Below are positions 6,616-8,199 of a stretch of DNA of 8,199 nucleotides, one piece after another. This DNA comes from Candidatus Zipacnadia bacterium. Its GTDB lineage: Bacteria > Armatimonadota > Zipacnadia > Zipacnadales > Zipacnadaceae. A program made the position numbers and the translations under genes. Where the stretch lies: NCBI GenBank assembly GCA_029821455.1, contig JALGTI010000134.1, forward strand, positions 1-8,199, written 5' to 3'. Numbering within the stretch: position 1 is the first letter of the stretch; each line of letters starts with the position of its first letter. Below the pieces are notes generated by a model that did no database searches, was not told where the DNA came from, and saw only the letters and a program-made list of their open reading frames with translations.

Positions 6616-8199
6616 CTAGTCCTCAGCCGGGCGGATGCGCAGGTAGTCCACCTTCCACACGTCCCCGTGCCCCCGGTGGCCACTGCTCATCACAAGGGCA
6701 ATATCACTGCGGCTGAAGGTCAGGTCATGGAGGCCGTCGGATACCAGCTCACCATCCATCTCCAGGCGATAATGCTCCTTATCCAGCCGCAGCTTCATAG
6801 TGTGCCACACATTCGGCTCCAGCGGCTTATAGTCGAAGATGGCTATCTGGTAGTTTGAGGCCGCCGTCTGGCCGTTCTCCATTCGTATCTGGTTGCCATT
6901 ATCTATGCGGACGTTGAGATAATCGTCACCATACGGAGGCTTCAGCCACAGGAAGGTGCCCAGATACCACGCATGTGCGGGGCTCTCGTTGACAAAGCGC
7001 ATCTCTATCTCGACCGGCTTCTCCCCGAAATCCAACAGATCCGTGGACGCCAGTTTAACGGTTGTCGCCTTGAGCAACTCGAACAGCAGATTGCCGTCGG
7101 CAAATTCTAGCCTGCCCTGGCCATCCTCGTCCTCAATCGTCCACTGGTTTTCATCCATGGGCGTGTCGAATTCCACCGTCAGGGGCAGTTCCATCACGGT
7201 AGGGCCAGTCGCCTCGGGTACGATAAGCTCCTGCGGCGTTGTTGCCACCGGGTGCAAGGCAAGCCCCAGACGTTCCGCCGCATCCTGTGCAAGCTCACGC
7301 ATACGGATTGTTATGGCGTCATCGCCCTCCAGTGCTGCACTGAAAGCCAGCAGGTCGTCAATCGCTTCTTTGTCTACCTCGGCAGCGAGTTCTTCCACGC
7401 GTTGGGTGAGAGGATGTACCTGCTTGTTGCGATAGGCATATTCGCGCATACAGAGGGCGATGTCATCGAGCCTGTCGGCCGCCCACATCCGCTGGAATTC
7501 GCTCTGGCCGGCTGCATCGCCGACCACAAAGACCGCTGTCTGCTCTGTGTCCAGCCCTACCGACACAATCAGCTTACCCGCCTCCCAGCGCCAGGCCAGG
7601 GGCGTCTCGTCAAGCGGATCATAAAGCCAGACATCTTTGCTCATTCCCAGGGCCTTGGCGTCAACGGCTACCTCGACAATCCGTGGCTCAGCGGCGTTGT
7701 TCACCACGAACGCCAGCGGCCCGTCCGGCTCGCCGTACCGCTCGCCTAGAATGTAATACTGCTCGCTGTGTGCGTGCGTGATGGGTTGCCATCCGAGTCT
7801 GTGCAACAGTCTGTAGATCGGCAGCAGCTTGCGGTAGCTGTCCCGCAGCCCAGATGGGGAGCTGGCCCGATAGCCATAGCCTCCGGGAAGCACGTCGAGC
7901 AGCAGCAGAGCCTTCAGAAAGCTATCGTCCGGGTCATCACCGCACGGAAGCTGCGTGACGATTTTATGATAGCCTACCGCTCTCATCTGTGCCATCAACA
8001 ACCCAGTTGGTGACACCCAGCATTCCTTGCCTAACACGTCAAAGCAATGCCACGGGTAAGGGGCAGCGATCCTGTAAACATTGGGCAGTACGATCTGCTG
8101 ATGTGGTCCGAGGATATCGTGCAGCCCTTCCACCCAGGAGATCGCCGGCGCCCACAGCGCCGTGCAGGGCCGCAGTTCTGCGTCGAAGCAGGGGGGAAT
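6616..8199 (-). CDS. Large carbohydrate-active-type protein with C-terminal jelly-roll domain, 5' end cut by window
   Basis: The last 527 residues of a protein whose frame is open to base 8199, so its start and any signal peptide are outside; a GTG at 8133 is internal. Visible residues 1-145 look like the end of a glycoside-hydrolase-type barrel. GGYGYR is followed by a Ser/Pro-rich turn and RKLLPIYRLLHRLGWQPITHA, a pattern seen in uncharacterised glycosidase-like proteins. Residues 160-228 form a beta-sandwich-like segment, 230-315 are mostly helical and charged, and about 340-524 form a concanavalin/LamG-like or DUF1080-like jelly-roll (EFDTPMDENQW through VWKVDYLRIR). Such tails often bind or process glycans. 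No catalytic pair can be assigned from this fragment. It is convergent with the sugar-phosphate operon. The coding call is firm; glycan-related function is inferred from fold impressions. Confidence 0.8.
   Translation of the reverse strand: MPPCFDAELRPCTALWAPAISWVEGLHDILGPHQQIVLPNVYRIAAPYPWHCFDVLGKECWVSPTGLLMAQMRAVGYHKIVTQLPCGDDPDDSFLKALLLLDVLPGGYGYRASSPSGLRDSYRKLLPIYRLLHRLGWQPITHAHSEQYYILGERYGEPDGPLAFVVNNAAEPRIVEVAVDAKALGMSKDVWLYDPLDETPLAWRWEAGKLIVSVGLDTEQTAVFVVGDAAGQSEFQRMWAADRLDDIALCMREYAYRNKQVHPLTQRVEELAAEVDKEAIDDLLAFSAALEGDDAITIRMRELAQDAAERLGLALHPVATTPQELIVPEATGPTVMELPLTVEFDTPMDENQWTIEDEDGQGRLEFADGNLLFELLKATTVKLASTDLLDFGEKPVEIEMRFVNESPAHAWYLGTFLWLKPPYGDDYLNVRIDNGNQIRMENGQTAASNYQIAIFDYKPLEPNVWHTMKLRLDKEHYRLEMDGELVSDGLHDLTFSRSDIALVMSSGHRGHGDVWKVDYLRIRPAED

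Noticed and set aside
147..7155. A 15-base identical stretch (CCACTGGTTTTCATC) near 147-161 and at 7141-7155.
   Set aside because: In both places the minus strand encodes Asp-Glu-Asn-Gln-Trp within unrelated proteins. It looks like chance codon agreement and no flanking repeat is present.
8131..8133. GTG at 8133 as the start of the right-hand minus-strand gene.
   Set aside because: The frame stays open to the window edge with protein-like content, and the following sequence does not look like an N-terminus; the gene is simply cut.

Overview
The window is GC-rich (roughly 60% by eye), densely coded bacterial DNA. It holds seven protein genes, two of them cut by the window edges. A lipobox on a metal-binding lipoprotein and a secreted protein resembling an outer-membrane beta-barrel suggest a diderm. 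The mix of that barrel, a large carbohydrate-active protein ending in a jelly-roll, and a sugar-phosphate module would fit Armatimonadota or a similar environmental phylum. This placement is weak; nothing here is a taxonomic marker.

Left part (1-2134, minus strand): an N-acyl-D-amino-acid deacylase (D-aminoacylase family amidohydrolase) runs off the left edge. Upstream of it lies a small secreted beta-rich protein with a YjbH/outer-membrane-barrel look. A strong intrinsic terminator (1283-1328) separates the two. The deacylase has its own promoter-like sequence so close to the ATG that its mRNA is predicted to be leaderless.

Centre (2283-6603, plus strand): a tight four-gene operon. Gene 1 is a zinc/manganese-type ABC substrate-binding lipoprotein without permease or ATPase. 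Gene 2 is a zinc-dependent class II aldolase that starts directly after the stop codon of gene 1. Gene 3 is a zinc-type medium-chain dehydrogenase, L-sorbose-1-phosphate-reductase-like, enlarged by an internal tandem duplication of its Rossmann domain. Gene 4 is a short-chain dehydrogenase very like sorbitol-6-phosphate dehydrogenase (SrlD/SorD). A reductase/dehydrogenase pair plus an aldolase, all apparently acting on sugar or polyol phosphates, suggests a hexitol/ketose catabolic route. No kinase, PTS or sugar transporter is in the window, so the substrate is open.

Right part (6616-8199, minus strand, convergent): the C-terminal 527 residues of a large carbohydrate-active-looking protein, with the end of a probable glycosidase-type barrel, a beta-sandwich, a helical segment and a C-terminal concanavalin-like jelly-roll. 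It runs off the right edge.

The most unusual items are the duplicated Rossmann domain in the dehydrogenase, the orphan zinc-binding lipoprotein coupled to zinc enzymes, and the predicted leaderless deacylase transcript. No RNA genes, CRISPR arrays, insertion sequences or prophage parts were seen.
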